A DNA stretch of 64,000 nt from Acanthaster planci (lineage: Eukaryota > Echinodermata > Asteroidea > Valvatida > Acanthasteridae), in assembly GCF_001949145.1 (NCBI RefSeq), contig NW_019091417.1:1306275-1370274 (forward strand), given 5' to 3'. A program made the translations under genes and the position numbers. Shown here piece by piece: positions 1 through 20,887 of the stretch. The notes under the pieces are model-generated. The model was not told the DNA's origin, did not search any database, and worked only from the letters and a program-made list of their open reading frames with translations. Numbering within the stretch: the stretch's first letter is position 1; each line of letters starts with the position of its first letter.

Positions 1-1282
1 CAAGGAACCGCTTTCCCATTGGTTGTTTTCACTTACACTGCACTGAACGTCTGTGCTGTAATGTTCCACTACCAAAGCGCCGTCGTGAAAAGAAAACGTG
101 ATTCTACTCAGATGCCATTATAAGCAGTAACAGCACTGGTTTGGCAGATCCTGCGAAGAATTAAAAATGGGAATTTGAGGGCGCACTCACTGAAAAATTT
201 GTTGGCCTAAAAAGCGATCCAAAGTGACTACCAAATTTAAAACTGGGCTAAAACGGAATAGTATTACCGATTAAGTTTTACTGTGCTTTATCTGTAAATC
301 AAAAAGTCAAAATCGAAATGCGTCGAATGAAACAGACCTGCAATTTACTTTGTCTTTTTCTCCAAGTTCTACTTCTGGTGGAGGAAATGCGTACATGCAA
401 AGTTGAGTTTCAAGTGGTATTTACACAGGAGTTGAATTTCTTGAATTTCCTGTCAAAAACTCGAGGGACTTGTTGCAAATACGTGAAGAAAATCCATGCG
501 GCACCAACAAAAGAAAATGCGAATAATTATGTTAATTTATACATTCATAGGCATTCCCGTGCAAACAAAGCTCGAACACAGTTCCGGCAGTGCGTCACAG
601 CTCAGGGAATATTCAAACAACAAGAGACAGTGCATCAGTCACCGCTTCTCCACGATGCTGACATTTATCAGTAGAGTCTACGGCCCAACAGCAATTCACT
701 TCGTGGGAGGAGACCCATCTTGAATTTTTTTTCAAGGAAGCAAAGCGGAAATCATTACCTCTTCGCCGAAAAAAATCAATTAGTCTAGATTGATTTCCAT
801 TCTCTTGGCATTCGCAACAGCTGACTAGCAGCTCGACGATTGTTGTCGCAATCGATACTTCTGCCACCAATGCTGAAGATGTAAATCAGTTATGAGGATG
901 GCTTTCACTAGACTGCTGTACACTTATCATCGGGTTACAATGATATCAGGTGTACGAAACAAGTGATGGCGCATGCACACGAAGCACAAATTCAGTTTTG
1001 TATCTAGTAACACGCACGAGTAATGCAACACTACATGTAGACGTTATTCGAATATCACGCAAATCTCTTACTTTTAGACATTCGACTCGGGAGCGAAATC
1101 GACTCGTCAGATTAGAAATGGTTATGGCTGTTGAGATAAACGGTTGTTTTTTTTACCGTACCAGACAGGTATAATGATTCCGAACTGGTGACTGTTCACT
1201 TGACTTTGTGCCGTGTTTTACCGATATTTTACCTGAATCGCATCAGTTGTAAAACGTTTTTTACGATTGGTTGGACAATATT

Positions 1283-1401
1283 AGCCGAAACACCCATCAT
1301 CTCGTGCGTAGACGTGCACTTGTACAGTCTTCGGGACAATACCTAGCCGAAACACCCCTCATCTCGTGCGTGGACGTGCACTTCTACCGTCTTAGGGAAT
1401 A
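1283..1401. repeat. Two-copy tandem duplication, period 62 bp
   Basis: Copy one begins AGCCGAAACACCC at 1283 and copy two begins AGCCGAAACACCC at 1345. Both continue through CTCATCTCGTGCGT-like and GACGTGCACTT segments and a GTCTT..GG segment. Only a handful of substitutions separate them, so the duplication looks fairly recent. No coding potential is seen. Confidence 0.85.
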
Positions 1402-4400
1402 GAATCATTCAGTATATACTTCTTGCAGAAAAACGACATCTGAAGCGAATGTGTAGTAAACATGACAACTAAAGGTTTGTTGTTGTTTTGTTGCAGCTGT
1501 TGTTCTTGTTATTGCTGCCGCAAGTGTTAGGGATACATTTCCGTCATCACTTTGGATCCTTTCAGATAACATCCACACAATCCACCTGACCTTTTCAGGA
1601 AAAAGATTCAGTTGGGCATGCGTAATGACCTATTAACTGATTGGCAGATTGGCGGTGGGGCGTTGATAATTGCAAAAGAGCTCAGAAATGCATCACCCAG
1701 GCAAACCAAAAGTCGTGAAAATAAAGAAGCTAGGATGGGATAAGATGGCCATCAAAATTTGCCAGCTGGATTTAGGCAATTGCTTAAAGGTTATACATAT
1801 ATCTGAATGCTTTAAAAATTGGCCGGAAGCCTGTTTTATGCCAAGTTAAAAATCATCAATAACTTACATCGTGAGGCATTTACAGGTTGGTGCGATAAAT
1901 CTGGTGTGAAACAAATTAGTCATCCAAAAATTTGATCAGTTGTTCTTTTGTGTTGCTTATTTACTGTTGATGCTGTACACCAAAGTTCCACAACAGGTAT
2001 CTGCATTGATTTTTAGTGTAGTTTTCAGCTTTCTTCGCAGAGACTATCTTATCCATGTCGATTTTTGTAGTCGAGATCTGTTTCATATCACTGTCGGATC
2101 CTTCATTTCCCGTCACCGATTTGAGATAAAGAATCGATTTTGAACTGGTGTTTGAGCTTTTGCGAGTAACTCAAAACAAACAAGCATCACAGAACACCAT
2201 TCCCACAGGGTCTCCTATAATAGCATTTCTGATCCTGCCGAAACCGAAATAGCTAGTTGATATATTTTTTAACCGGCCGTTGTTTCGTTGAAATTGAGCC
2301 GCGCCAATCCCTATTCTTTGACTAAACATAGCTTCTGCATGGATAGAGTGTAATGTAACATGACCAGGCCGTCCTGAATCGATGACGTCATGTAGTCCTG
2401 ACGGAGTACTGCTTCTTCCGCGTCTCTGCAGGACGATTGAAGAATCGGTCAAAGACCGTTCTGTCTCGCTGTGGCTTCGAGCAACTTGTAAACTATCACG
2501 TCCACTTGTAACATTATAGCTAATAAAGAGGAAATTTCAATTTTGGCAAGTGCGCGCTTCCAGGAACGTTTTTCTGTAAATCGTGGCTGTAGTATTACCT
2601 TCACTAATTGCTTTTTGTTTGGACTTTTTTCCTCAAGCTCTCTTTTATTGTTTTTATGATAGAAAGGTCTTACCTTCATGAGCTGCGCAGACCAGTTCAA
2701 ATGACACAACGCACTTGGGGCAAGAGTTAAAAAAAAAACAGTCTTCTTAATTACTCCTGGGCAGCACGGATATCAAACGTTGTTGCACCACTGCTATTCC
2801 ACAGGGTACAGAATTCCTAGTCAATGAGTGATTTCAAAGATTTTGTATGTTTTAATCTCTTGGTAATGGAAAAATAAAGACGTTTTGTTTGGTGTATATA
2901 AGAGCAGCGGAGGCGGAGTGTCCCTGAATAGGTGTGGATGGGGTTTGTAAAAAATAAAATTCATGAGGGGAAAGTGTTTTAAAAACTATGTAACACCCAT
3001 TTGTTATTTGAGATCGAGACTTTTATCACGTGGTCTGACCTTGGCAACAACTTTTGACATATTGTCGGCCGTTGAAATAAATGTGACGTAAGCTTTTCTG
3101 GAAGCAATTTCTAGATGCGGGAAGTCATTTTAAAAACTTCCACAATGCAGTTTGAAAGACAATTTTACTTTCCATCCCAAGTATTTGAAATCAAAAGACT
3201 TTTAGAATCGATAATAGGTTTAACCGACATTTTGTTCTCAAATTTAGATCACTGTCGCCCCAGATGCAGCCAGTCATCGCAAACATCAACTAAAATATTA
3301 GCGTAGTTAGTCTGGGAGCAAGACTATCTAGATCTCGAGTTTCAAAGTGGATGTGGTGACTATTAATCATTTTGTAAATTGCCAGTGCATCGTGACTAAT
3401 TTTGAGATGTCTGTTCTGTGATTCATTTCCCCATAAAGCGGAACACTGGAGGGCAAGACTAGTTGCACTATTCGTCGGCCGACCTAATTTTAACTCTAAA
3501 TGGAAATATTTTGCCCGGGGAGACGAAAATGCCGCTCATTTTCGCGCTGAATTTCTTCTGCCGTCCTCTCCGTGTTTGGATATTTCACACGTGGCCGTCG
3601 TCGTGTGAAATCTCCCGGAATGCTCCGAGCACGTCTGAATGGAACGCGTTAAAGGTTACCCTATCATAGGAAATGTTCGACATCTCAACTCGTCAGGTCC
3701 CTGTTGTGACGTCACACGCTGGTGGTTGAGGTTGATACAGATGTCGGTGGTATGAAACCTGTGTCTATTTGTCTTCATGTTGTTTGATACTTTATTCTGA
3801 AATCATGTGTGTATATGTCTTCATTTGGCAGAACGGTCTTCAGTTACAGATAATCTATTTGAAATAGCAACAGTACATGTTTGACATATAGCAGTGCTTC
3901 AGAGCCTGTGGTGATATGCTTGGTTGAGAGGTGTCGCAATTTTTGTTTTAGCTGTACAAATGTTTTTCCTTCTAAACGCTTAATGCAAAGGGGGCGATAT
4001 ACCACTTGGTGGTTGAATAGTGTTTACACAATCAGTGGATCTGGATTTTAAATAATACATTCACTCTGAATGATCTAAATGGTGTACGATGGCTTGTTGT
4101 TTCCTTCTATCATGTGTTGCGTTGTACATCTGGGTGTTGAAAGTTTCGAAGCTCTACTTGAGTAAGATGTCTTCGTGTTGATGTTTCCCTTTTAAAATGA
4201 TGATCGCTCTTTTTGACCCTGCCTATTTTACAATAACGATAATTTCCGCGTGCTATTACATCGGCAGATTGAATTCGTAATCGGTATAAAGATCGAGATT
4301 GTGTGGGCCTGCGCTGTTAAAATGTTCACAGTCAGATTTTCACTGTGGCCTTTGATAGCGTTCCTGAGTTTTCTATGATGTTAGCCCAAACCTGTTCATT

Positions 4401-7189
4401 GGCTTGTATTCCGTCCTATTTGATTCATAGAAAATGTTTTAATTGTTTATCATACAGGACTTCAAAATTGGCGTCAATAACGCTAATAACCTGTATTAAG
4501 GCAGTTACTTTAAAGGAAGTAGAATGTTTGCTGAAAGCGAAATGTCAAGGACCTCTTCCGCCCACCTCAGCATGCCATACAATGATTAATTCTGTCTGGA
4601 GAAATATTAATGCAGCGAAGCCTTCCACGTTTCATCCATCTGAAGCACCACGTGGGTCTTCAAAAGAGACCGACAGACTTCAACGCCCATTTTGTCCAAC
4701 TTTGGTAAATAGGTTATGTTCTACAAATATTAATTGGACGGGATAAGGACTATTTGAGACTACGAGTAGAGATTTTGAAACGTTCGCCCAAAAGCAACGA
4801 GGTTGCTCTTGCTTGAATCCTGTTTTTACGGGTCAGGTATGTAATTCTTGAGATATTAATTGTACATGAAGCGTAACGCATACAGAAGTACACGGACCGG
4901 TTTCATCGGCCATAGGTGTCTAAGTCCATGTCCACGCATATAAATATGCGAGAACAGTAAAAATCTGAACCTCACAATTGCCATCATCATGCATAAAAAT
5001 CTGCAGTTAAAGGATCCAGGAAATGAAGTTTTCTGTGAATCTCTTCTTGTGTATCTCTGTACTCTTCTTCTATGTATGACGACTGTTTGACATCTTTTTT
5101 GAGTTACGTGAACTGAACAGTGCACTTTTTCAAACATTTAAAATTTGCCAAGCTTTTCTGGACAAGTGAGGGCGCTTTTGCTTGATGTAAATCCAGGTTC
5201 AGGTTGCATGTTTTCGTGTTCAAATTGTGAGCCCCAAATTTGCTATCTGGGAACATTTCTGTGAAAAGGATTTTTGCTGGATTATTGCCATATACTTACA
5301 CAGCAATAAATTGCCGAAGAAAATGAAATCTGCCATAGCAGTTTAATAAAATCTAAAAAATTTCTGTGCACTAATCAGTGCAACACTGAGTGCATTAACA
5401 TAACAACCAAAAAGCATCAAGATATGGGTTAAAGTTGTAAAACAAAAATTAAAAATAGGTTAATTGAAACCCAAAGAAGTAATTTCAAGAGTTTTTGGTA
5501 AAATTTATTTAAAAAAATTCTATTTCCTGGTTCCTTTAAGCATAGAAATGAAAATTAAGCTAAAACATTAAGTGAAAATATATTACTAGCCTATCAATTC
5601 GACAGAAACGTATATTTGTGGGGAAAAAAGGTGACAATTTCTACAGAAATCAGATTTCGGAACTTGCAAACATTGTCTTTTTTATTTTCAATCTAGCAGG
5701 AAATTTTCTGAAACTTACCTTGTCCAAAATGCAGCCATTTCTTACCACTCTAAATGCGCACAACTTGGAAAAAAAAAGTTTTATCAAAATTGAACGATCG
5801 TGGCGCGTTACCATTCAATGTTCGGCAAACAATGTTGGCACGGTCACAGCCCTGCAATAATCAAAAGAAATTCTACCTCCAATGTTGCCCTTAATTTTCC
5901 TTTCCTGCATATTTTTGGAGTGCCTCTGGAAGGCATTTTTTCCATTTCCGCTTTTCATCATTCAGACCGAAGTGCACGTCGTGCTTGTGTGGACACTCAG
6001 GTAATTTAACTGGTTCCCGTCACTCGGTAGTTTACCAAGTGGCAATATTTACCCGACATCCACCATCCTGCCACCCCCCCCTCCACCCGTTGCTGTCTGC
6101 CTGAGCCCAGTTATTAAATCCAAGGTGCGTTCGAGTCGAGAGCAGTGATTTCTGAACTCATATTTCAAACTTTCTTGTTGAAGGTTTTTCCAGGCTACAA
6201 TTACACAGGAAATTGGCTGCGAGTGTAGCAAGGTAGCTGTTTTGTTCAGCGCATGCTATGGCTTATACCTTCTTCCAAAATTTGTAATGGTTGACGTTTC
6301 TATCAGTCACTCTTTGTACACTTGATAAAACAGCATTTAAAACTGCAAGACTGTGCGTATTCCTCTTTTGACCAACTGTCGGAAAAAAACACCAGTTTCA
6401 AGTTTTTCGATAAATAATTCTGAGTACGTTCCCATTAATCTAACTGATGTCAGCGACGTGGTTGCTACAACTTGACTTATCATTGATATTATATACATCA
6501 GTTCAAAATTAACTGATACTCTGGAAACTTTACAGCCGTTGGGGGAAGCATTCAACAGTCGTTGTCTGCAAAGCATCTAACGAGACGGCTGACCGCGTGA
6601 AGACCTGGAGTAACGCTGGGTTGTAGCTCTATGGTATAACATAGCCGTTCCTGGCAGCACGTAGTGATTTCACTCGCCCCGGCTCGGCAAACTACCCCTT
6701 TTCTTCATTACCAATCAGTCTGCTCTCGGTGTTCAAGTCGTGGCTCGGATATCTCATGTCCCCTCTTGCCACTCGGTGAATCGAAGCATGCTCCAGGCAC
6801 GTGCGCATACCACAAGTGACTAACAAGGAGCAGAAAATGTGGTGAGGAGAGAGCGCCAACTACCCGCACAAGTAGGTCCTGATTTGGAACACGTCACTGG
6901 CGCTGCATGATAAATCGGGGTTTCATGTACCAAACCAGTATATATACATAGTGCAACCAAAGTTAACTCGTATGCCTTGATTTTGTACATGGTACCAGTA
7001 AGTGTGCATTCAAATAATCATCGAGTACGCTCACATGAACCCGCAACACATAATCACCTAAGTATTCTCAGCTGTAAATAAATGCTTTAAATAAAAAAGA
7101 ACACGTGTTCATTTTGACGAAGCAGTTTGCTAGGAACCAGATTATATTTTCCAGTGAAGCATGCGGCGCGCTAATTGAACATTTGGGCA

Positions 7190-7345
7190 CGTAGAAGGTA
7201 CGATTCGCCCGGGAGGTCTGGTTGCAACCTCACCTATAGCCAGCGATCAAACCCCACCGCTAACTGGAAAGGAGACCGCTCTACCGCCAGGCTGAGCACG
7301 CGCTTCGGACGCTTCCGGACCCCAATATATTTCCCTTTTTCATTC
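7190..7345 (-). repeat. tRNA-like pol III unit, probable SINE head or tRNA pseudogene
   Basis: On the minus strand a tRNA-like A box (CCTGGCGGTAGAGCGG, complement of 7275-7290) is followed about 35 bases later by a B-box-like GGGTTTGATCGC (complement of 7244-7255). That is tRNA spacing. The arms do not pair as a working tRNA cloverleaf, so this is more likely a tRNA-derived SINE head or a decayed tRNA copy than a functional gene. The body and tail of a SINE were not delimited. Confidence 0.4.
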
Positions 7346-10300
7346 CCTAAGAGCCTGCAGGGTCCGTGCTGTAGTTCCTTCGTAGAACAGAATGACCTAA
7401 CATGGGCTGAATATCGTATTGATTTGTGTTGAGGTGATAACGAGGTACCAATATTGAGTTCAGAACACCGACCGTACATGTACATATCTCGGGAAAACTA
7501 TTATCAGCGTCATTGCCCGCTCTGCTCAACGTCGACATCATTTTGGCACAAATAAAACCACTTTGTCAGAATTTGGGGGGGTGAATTTCGAAGCTAACAT
7601 AATAATCGTATTTCATATCCGCGGAACCATAAAACCTGGACCTCTGGGGAGACGTCCCTGAAATATTCATTTGTACCGGTATTTGCAGGCTACATTTCTC
7701 GATAATGTTCCAAATTTTAGGAGATCTCTCCAAGATTTCATGACATTGTGATGTAATTCTTAGCGTAAATAAGAGTAAATTTAAAATGTTCATTCTGTCT
7801 GATGGCTGGTTCCTCTAATCCGAAGATCAATAGGAAGGAAGTCGCTGGCACGCCTTCAGGTGACTATGGAGGCCAATCCTAGAGCGCCACGCTCTGGAAC
7901 ACGTCGGGCATGGCAATGCTTGGGTGGTGGGGCTCTGGGCAGAAGATGCCTTCCTATGTCTGCGCTTATCCTTTGTAGCTTCTTTTTTTCGTCTTTTCAA
8001 AGGCCTTGGCCCCTCTCTTTGCCACTACCCACTTCCCATCTCTATCTCTCGTAAGGGTTTCCCAGCCCTTCTCCGTATCTCTACATGAGAGAAAAATGGG
8101 ACTGAAAAGGCGGTAAAATGTTAAAGGGCAAGATGAGGAAGTTTGTTGTCAGTTTTTTTTTTCATACCTGCAAATGAATGTTGGCAAAAACACATGGCGC
8201 AATTGCTGGATTTCCTATGTGACATAAAAGGAGTGGTAACCGATAATGTTTATTTTGGTCGGCAATGCACGTTACCGACCACACTATTCTGCATAGCATG
8301 CAGTAATTACGTCACTCCCCAAATCCGGATCTTTTGTAATTAGTTACATTAATTTGTGAAAAACAACTTCGACGGCTTGAGCTCGATCCTACGGTGTACT
8401 ATCTTGTTGCCGATTGCCTCACACTGAAGTATTGTCAATTTACTTGCCAATTTTCTCGTAGTGTGTTTTGACTCGCCTGTTTGACCAGGTTCCCCTGCAC
8501 CACTGAGAGTTCTACACTCACGCCACATCGAGAACTTTACTTCCTCCCTTGTGCCCCTAAATCTCATTCGTCAAAGCCGTAGGTAACGCTCTAGAATTAA
8601 GTCTAATAGCTTTGCCCGGACCAGATGCAAGATTGTTGGTTATTAAGCGCGAACCATGAATAATCCAGGGAGTGCTCGTCATGTCGTCCCCTTTTACTAA
8701 CTGTCTCTTCGTATTATAGGTTAATAAGTGAAACATTTATTCCCCTTAACCTACGTGCGTAAGTCCTGTGCTCGACCTGAGCTGGGATACTAGACTTAAG
8801 CAATTAGTTCGAGAGACATTACGTTGAGCGTCACCGGCGATGAATCGGTGTTTGGACGCGAAATGTAATTAAGGATTTCTTTTAAAGTTTCTGCTGACGT
8901 CAACAGACTATGTTAGGTATAAACACTTGGAGGCTAAGTGACTGTCAGATTTTATAGAAGGTTGTTTTGCCGTTCCTGTTGCTCTAAAATGGTACTTTAC
9001 AACTCATGATTCTCAATTTCAGCTCCCTCATATTTATGCGGGGACGAGTTAGCGTGCCTGATTGTAACATTTCTGATCAATGTTAAAAAATGTATTTGAT
9101 TTCTTGGTTTGGTTTTTTGGCGCCAACTTTATTTAAGTATTTCTCATTTTCACTGAACAATATTCCAGTTCCAGTTTGAAGACCTCATTGTCTGTCGTTG
9201 ACCTTGTCAAGTATTTTTCTGTCGTTGATAGAGCTATCCGTTTGTCGCGTCAATTTCATTAAGTCTTGCAGTGCAACGAAAGAAAACACCGCACACTCAT
9301 TTCCTTCCGTCATATCCTGAAACCTGTACTTTGGGTCGAAGAGAATACACTTTTGCAATCTACAGGGGAAAACAACCAAAAACTGTTTTCTTTTGAGAAG
9401 CTGGTCAGAAAGAGAACAACCCAAACAGCACGGCTCTTGGGAACGAGGCGGCACCGTCCCCTGGAGGATAGGAAGAGCGTGACTGGCCCTGTTTGAATGG
9501 GATCCCCTGCAGCTGAACACACCAGCGATTTCTCCACGGACGTGCTCCTTGGTCGTCGTACAATCACTTCGCGCCTGAAGTAACCAAAAGGGCCGCTTTG
9601 CTGAGATTCGATCTCGTAAATATTGACGAGGTGAGAGGCGCTTTCTAACAACATAGAGTTAATGGCGCCCCCAACAGGTGATCAAGGATTCAGCTCATGA
9701 ATAACTGTCCGTGGATTGTCCGTGGATTTTCTTTATTCTCAAAACGTATAAGAAAAAGACGACACATCATGCATGACGGCCAGTCGTGACTTTTCAAAAG
9801 GACAGCCAACCAACTCTAACCAAGAGGTCGACTGTATTGCTGATGGTAAATTTTGATATTTCTCAGTAAATCCTGCCCAGTGAATACACAGGGTGCACAT
9901 TTTTAGACAGGATTTGACCCAAGTCTTTTATATGTATGTTTGTTTTCACTCGGAGATCCAGGATCCATATTTATGTCTCCTTTGGAGATTTAAGGACACT
10001 AAGGGGATTTTATTTCGAAAGTCTGAAACATGGAGGCATTAAAATGCAGGGAATTTAAAGCATCTGAAAGCTGTATCGGTCATCTTTACAAAGTCAAAAG
10101 CAAGGTCAGTCATCTGGTTGACGGATAGGGCTGTCAAGGTAGGTTAGCGGCTCGGCCGAACTATCGCTCAGATGTCGACACTTTTAACAACACAGACACT
10201 AAGCATTTCTGCAGTTCACAAAGCTACGCGTAAAATGAGAAATTAATTTAATAAACGATTTTGAGTGAGGCAGAACATTCCTCTTTGCGACAAAATAAAT

Positions 10301-13300
10301 GGTACAGTTCATTTTTCTCTTCCTGTGCGATTTTATTCAGTTTTTCTTTGATTTCTGAACTTCCTTCTCTAAATTGAACCAGGTTATAAGTTACCATCCC
10401 CAAAAGGTTAGGCTACTTGGTTTAAATACCGCACTGCACTTTATTTCAATTGGTTTTGAAAACAGGACAACCTGATGACAAGCGACATAACAACCTAATC
10501 ACATTAGTCGTGTCGTATATTGTAAGGTGGAACGCACTGTCCAACATGCTGAAATATTTTCACTCCACAGGGCCTAACTTGAATTGGTCTCATCTTTTAT
10601 TCACTAGATCGCGTTGTCATGGCAACTGGCCATTAGCATTCATTTGTTGCACTGCAAAGCACCTTTGTGACGTTTCGATTTTAATAACATAGGGAGCCCC
10701 AACGGCTGCCCTTTACGGTGCTTACTATAGATTGAATAACTACGGGGACAAATTAGAAAGCCCGGAGAAGGTGGAATGTTCTTATTGCATCGGCTGGTAG
10801 GGTGCCATTTACCTACATTTGGCGTGATTGCTTGTCAAGATATCAAGTATTTCTGCCTATTAAGAATGTAACATTGCCACTCAAGTCTGTGCTCTTTGTG
10901 ATAAATTATGCAGTAACTAAGCAATTAATCGTGATATGTGGAGTCTTTTCTGACGCATTTTGAAATCACGTTTTGATAACTTTGGCCAAAGTGTGAGACA
11001 TGGTATAACTACACGTCAACCCTCCTCATGCAATATTTCTGGACCATGGATAGTCTCTTTAAAGAGAAAAGGACCTTCTCTACTGATGCAGACTCATTTC
11101 CTGTCGGTCGAGTGTGGCCTTTACATTTTGTTTCCAAAACCGCTGCCATGATTCTGAACCTCAGCTTTCACTATCCAGACCGTCCCGTAATGGGCAAATA
11201 TTCCAGTCTCCCGCCGGATGAAGCGAGTCTGTTTGACATGGGGTTTGATGTGTGGGTCGAACGTGACGTGGCCAGCCCCGCCGTTCCAAAGGCTTTTCGC
11301 CTGATGAGACAGGGACACGTTTGGTTTGTTCACTACTTAGCACTGATAGTCACGGCTCATACCCCGACTGGGACGATACGTGATGTGGATTAGCATCGGC
11401 GTGTCCTACCCGCCAGTTTTGGAATTCAGTTTGACTGTGGTTTGGCGCGTGGGGACAACGTTTTGTTGACGCCTTGGCGTTGGTAAATTGTGTTGAATGA
11501 ATGAGTACAATAGCATGCATGCGTGCTTGTATTCTTCGTTTGCCTTGTGCTTTGCTCTGGAATTTTCTGTAGGGGTCCTGTTTCAGTACCCCCACACCAT
11601 GCATAAAGCAATGCACCTCTGTATCAACTAAGACCTTGTATCAATATGCTGATTTTTTTTTTACGAAGCAGATTCCCGCACACTGTTGGGTGTCGATTTC
11701 TCCGGAAAAGATTTCTTTCCTTAAAATGACATTTAAAGACTTCCGTATAATTCAATATCAATCGAGCAGTCCGGTCAAAGTAACAATAACACAAAAAAGA
11801 CCACGAAATTCTCTTGGATATAATATGCTTTTAAAAAACTCAGAAATACCCCAGGGTGTTTTGAAGCCTTCACCACGCAGTTGAAAAGCAGAGTTAGATA
11901 AACCTCTACTGCATTTCCTGACTGAAACTGGGCCATTTCCCTGTCAGGAAGCATTTTATTTTTATTATTTGACTCGACCACGGATGTCTGTGTCAATTTC
12001 TGTTTTCGGTTTTGTAACAACATTCAACCCTTCACATTTTATTAATCAAATCAAATAGATTTGGGATATTTGGGTATTTTTGTAGAAGGTCTCATAAATC
12101 AACATTTTTTTAAAAGTTCACCCTTGGGCAGTATCGAATTTCCTGAGCCGTCAAAAATCGAAATTTATTTCATATATCTAGCATTACTTTCAATTTAAAT
12201 GCTCGTTAAATTGTTACGAAAATCGATGTTCTTTGTCTTTGTGTCTTGAGAACAGGGGGATCGACCTGTTGGAATATTCTATCAGCTGAATTGGTCGTAC
12301 ATGTAACTGGAAACAAGTGTAAAGTTGAACTAAGACAGCTTGCCAAGGACAAAAGACGCCTGATCAAGTTGAACTCAAACGTTAAAATAAACTGAAGACT
12401 TATACCATAGTACGGTTTTTGGGGTACTACGTGTTGCCACAGACAGAAAGAAGTGTCCTTAAATTTCATCTCATGCAAGTGATCAGGAAGGAAAAAAGAG
12501 GAAAACAGTTCCGAAACTTGACCCAACAGTTTCTTCTCATGAACGGAATAGGGCCAAGTTAGAAATAATAACAGTCAAGGCTGCTGTTATAGATCTTGAA
12601 AGGTTGCACTTCAAATTGCCAATTTCTTGCTTCCTCCTGTCAGATCCAGCGCCGAATATTTTACCATAGGCGTGTCATCTAAGTGGCCAAACAGGTGATT
12701 TTAAACATACGGGGGCGTATTTTTCTTTAAACGGCCCCCAAGTGCCAACGTCGTGCAGGAAATTTATCCAAGTCAAAGTTTTCCCATTCCTTGCTAACAG
12801 GTGTTAGTAAAGTACTGTTTGTTGATAGACCAGGGTGTTTTGAATACTCTATTGCTCATTTTAGGGCAAGTTTCGTCCTCATCAAAATGACACATCATTT
12901 TGTTTTCCTACCGCGGCCTTTCGATCCTCATCAAAATTGAGCAAAACAAGAAGTAATGAAGTACTTGTAATGATGCGGAGTTAGCAGTTACGTTTTTCAG
13001 CTCTTGACAGCTGGATGAAAGTCCAGAGTCAATCTAATCTCGCTTTTTGTCTTGTAAAAAGTCGTCCAAAAGCCGTGGTTCCTGTTAGACCCCCACAAAG
13101 TACAGGGGTGCGTTTAGAATAATTGAATCGAAATTCCATTGCACCTTTAAATCTCAATTGTCAACGAGGAGAAAGCTTTATCAAAGTCTAAGGAGAGCCG
13201 TAATGCGACTAACTCTAATCGAATACACGCTAGTCAAAAGTGGTTAGATTAGTTCAGACGGCTATTTGGGAATAGAGTTTGGACGCATTACTGGTTGTCA

Positions 13301-13599
13301 TGTCGAGTGTATTACAGCAAACAGCATTACCGGACCGGTACTTGCCGTAAGACGCGGCTGTTACATGAACAATCATTTAACGGCCAATGTTCCTCACATG
13401 GTTTACCTCGCTTAAAGCTATCGAAAGGTAGACTGATATGACAAATTAGGTCCTTTAGTGTGTTTTAGTGAACTGTCCAGAAACAACAAGGAACCTGAGG
13501 AAAGTTCAAATTATTAGACTTGCTGCAGTTTTGTGTACAATGGATATGCTTAAATGGTCTTCAAAAATCTACAAAATTCTCTTTCTCTTGCATCTTCAG

Positions 13600-20160
<6,561 letters not shown>

Positions 20161-20881
20161 TTCCAGACTGCAGAGAGTATGGGGATCCAGACTAAGCTGA
20201 ACTTGTCAGTGTTGATCACGTGGCTTAGCGCGCAAACTCAACGAGGAAATTCGGGGTCCCGCTGCCCGCATTAGATCCAAAGGTAACTTGAAACCACGGC
20301 GTTTCGTTTTCAAATTGGATGGCTACGTGACTGAGCATTGAGCCTGTGAATTGTTGGTCGGTCTGGATGTGGTTAACTAGAGAATGAGTGTCGGCACTGT
20401 AAACATGTCTCTTTCGGTTTAACAAACTTCATTGGAAAGAAAAAGGAGAAGCGATTGGAAGCGATATGAATAATACTTTCATTTTTAACAGGCCTTTGAA
20501 AAAAAAAGCAGAAAACTCTACTGGATTGGGAAACTGTTAGAGCAAAAACTCGGACATAATGTGTGAAATTTGGCAGTTTGCGGCTGGCGTTTGTTATAAC
20601 GTCACGTTGAAGACAAAAATTCTTCCCTGTAAACCGAACTGGCGAGGGATGTTTTTCTCATTCCAAACAAATGAAGTATACATTCAGAGGAAACGCCCCA
20701 AAGACTGGGCTGTGGGCAGGTCTGTGGGACACGACACACCGGCTGTCATATTTTGCCTCGAGCTCCGAACTAAGCCGTGATTCAGCACCAGTTTCCTACA
20801 TGGAAATTACAGAAGGCGCTGGTCTACAGAGGCTAAACATCACATGATTGGAAGAATGGATGAAGGAATGCTAGATTGACA

Positions 20882-20887
20882 AATAAA
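20882..20887 (+). terminator. Candidate poly(A) signal for SYT15
   Basis: AATAAA lies about 720 bases after the SYT15 stop codon, in AT-rich sequence. It is the first clear canonical hexamer I noticed downstream; transcript data would be needed to confirm it. Confidence 0.4.

Larger units (their letters stand above)
1..13599. other. Intergenic / 5' flank of SYT15, no gene recognised
   Basis: I read both strands and found no exon with a recognisable protein domain, no intact tRNA and no long ORF. The ORFs present (at most about 130 codons) have no coherent domain and no consistent splice borders. A 62-bp tandem duplication (1283-1401) and a tRNA-like relic (7243-7290) are listed separately. 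The missing first exon of SYT15, which would hold only a few codons and the 5' UTR, should lie in the distal part of this stretch, but I cannot point to it. Confidence 0.6.

Noticed and set aside
4345-4746. 133-codon plus-strand frame
   Set aside because: No methionine context, no domain, no splice structure; codon content looks random.
11028-11393. 121-codon plus-strand frame overlapping open minus-strand frames
   Set aside because: No recognisable domain; locally higher GC explains the open frames on both strands.
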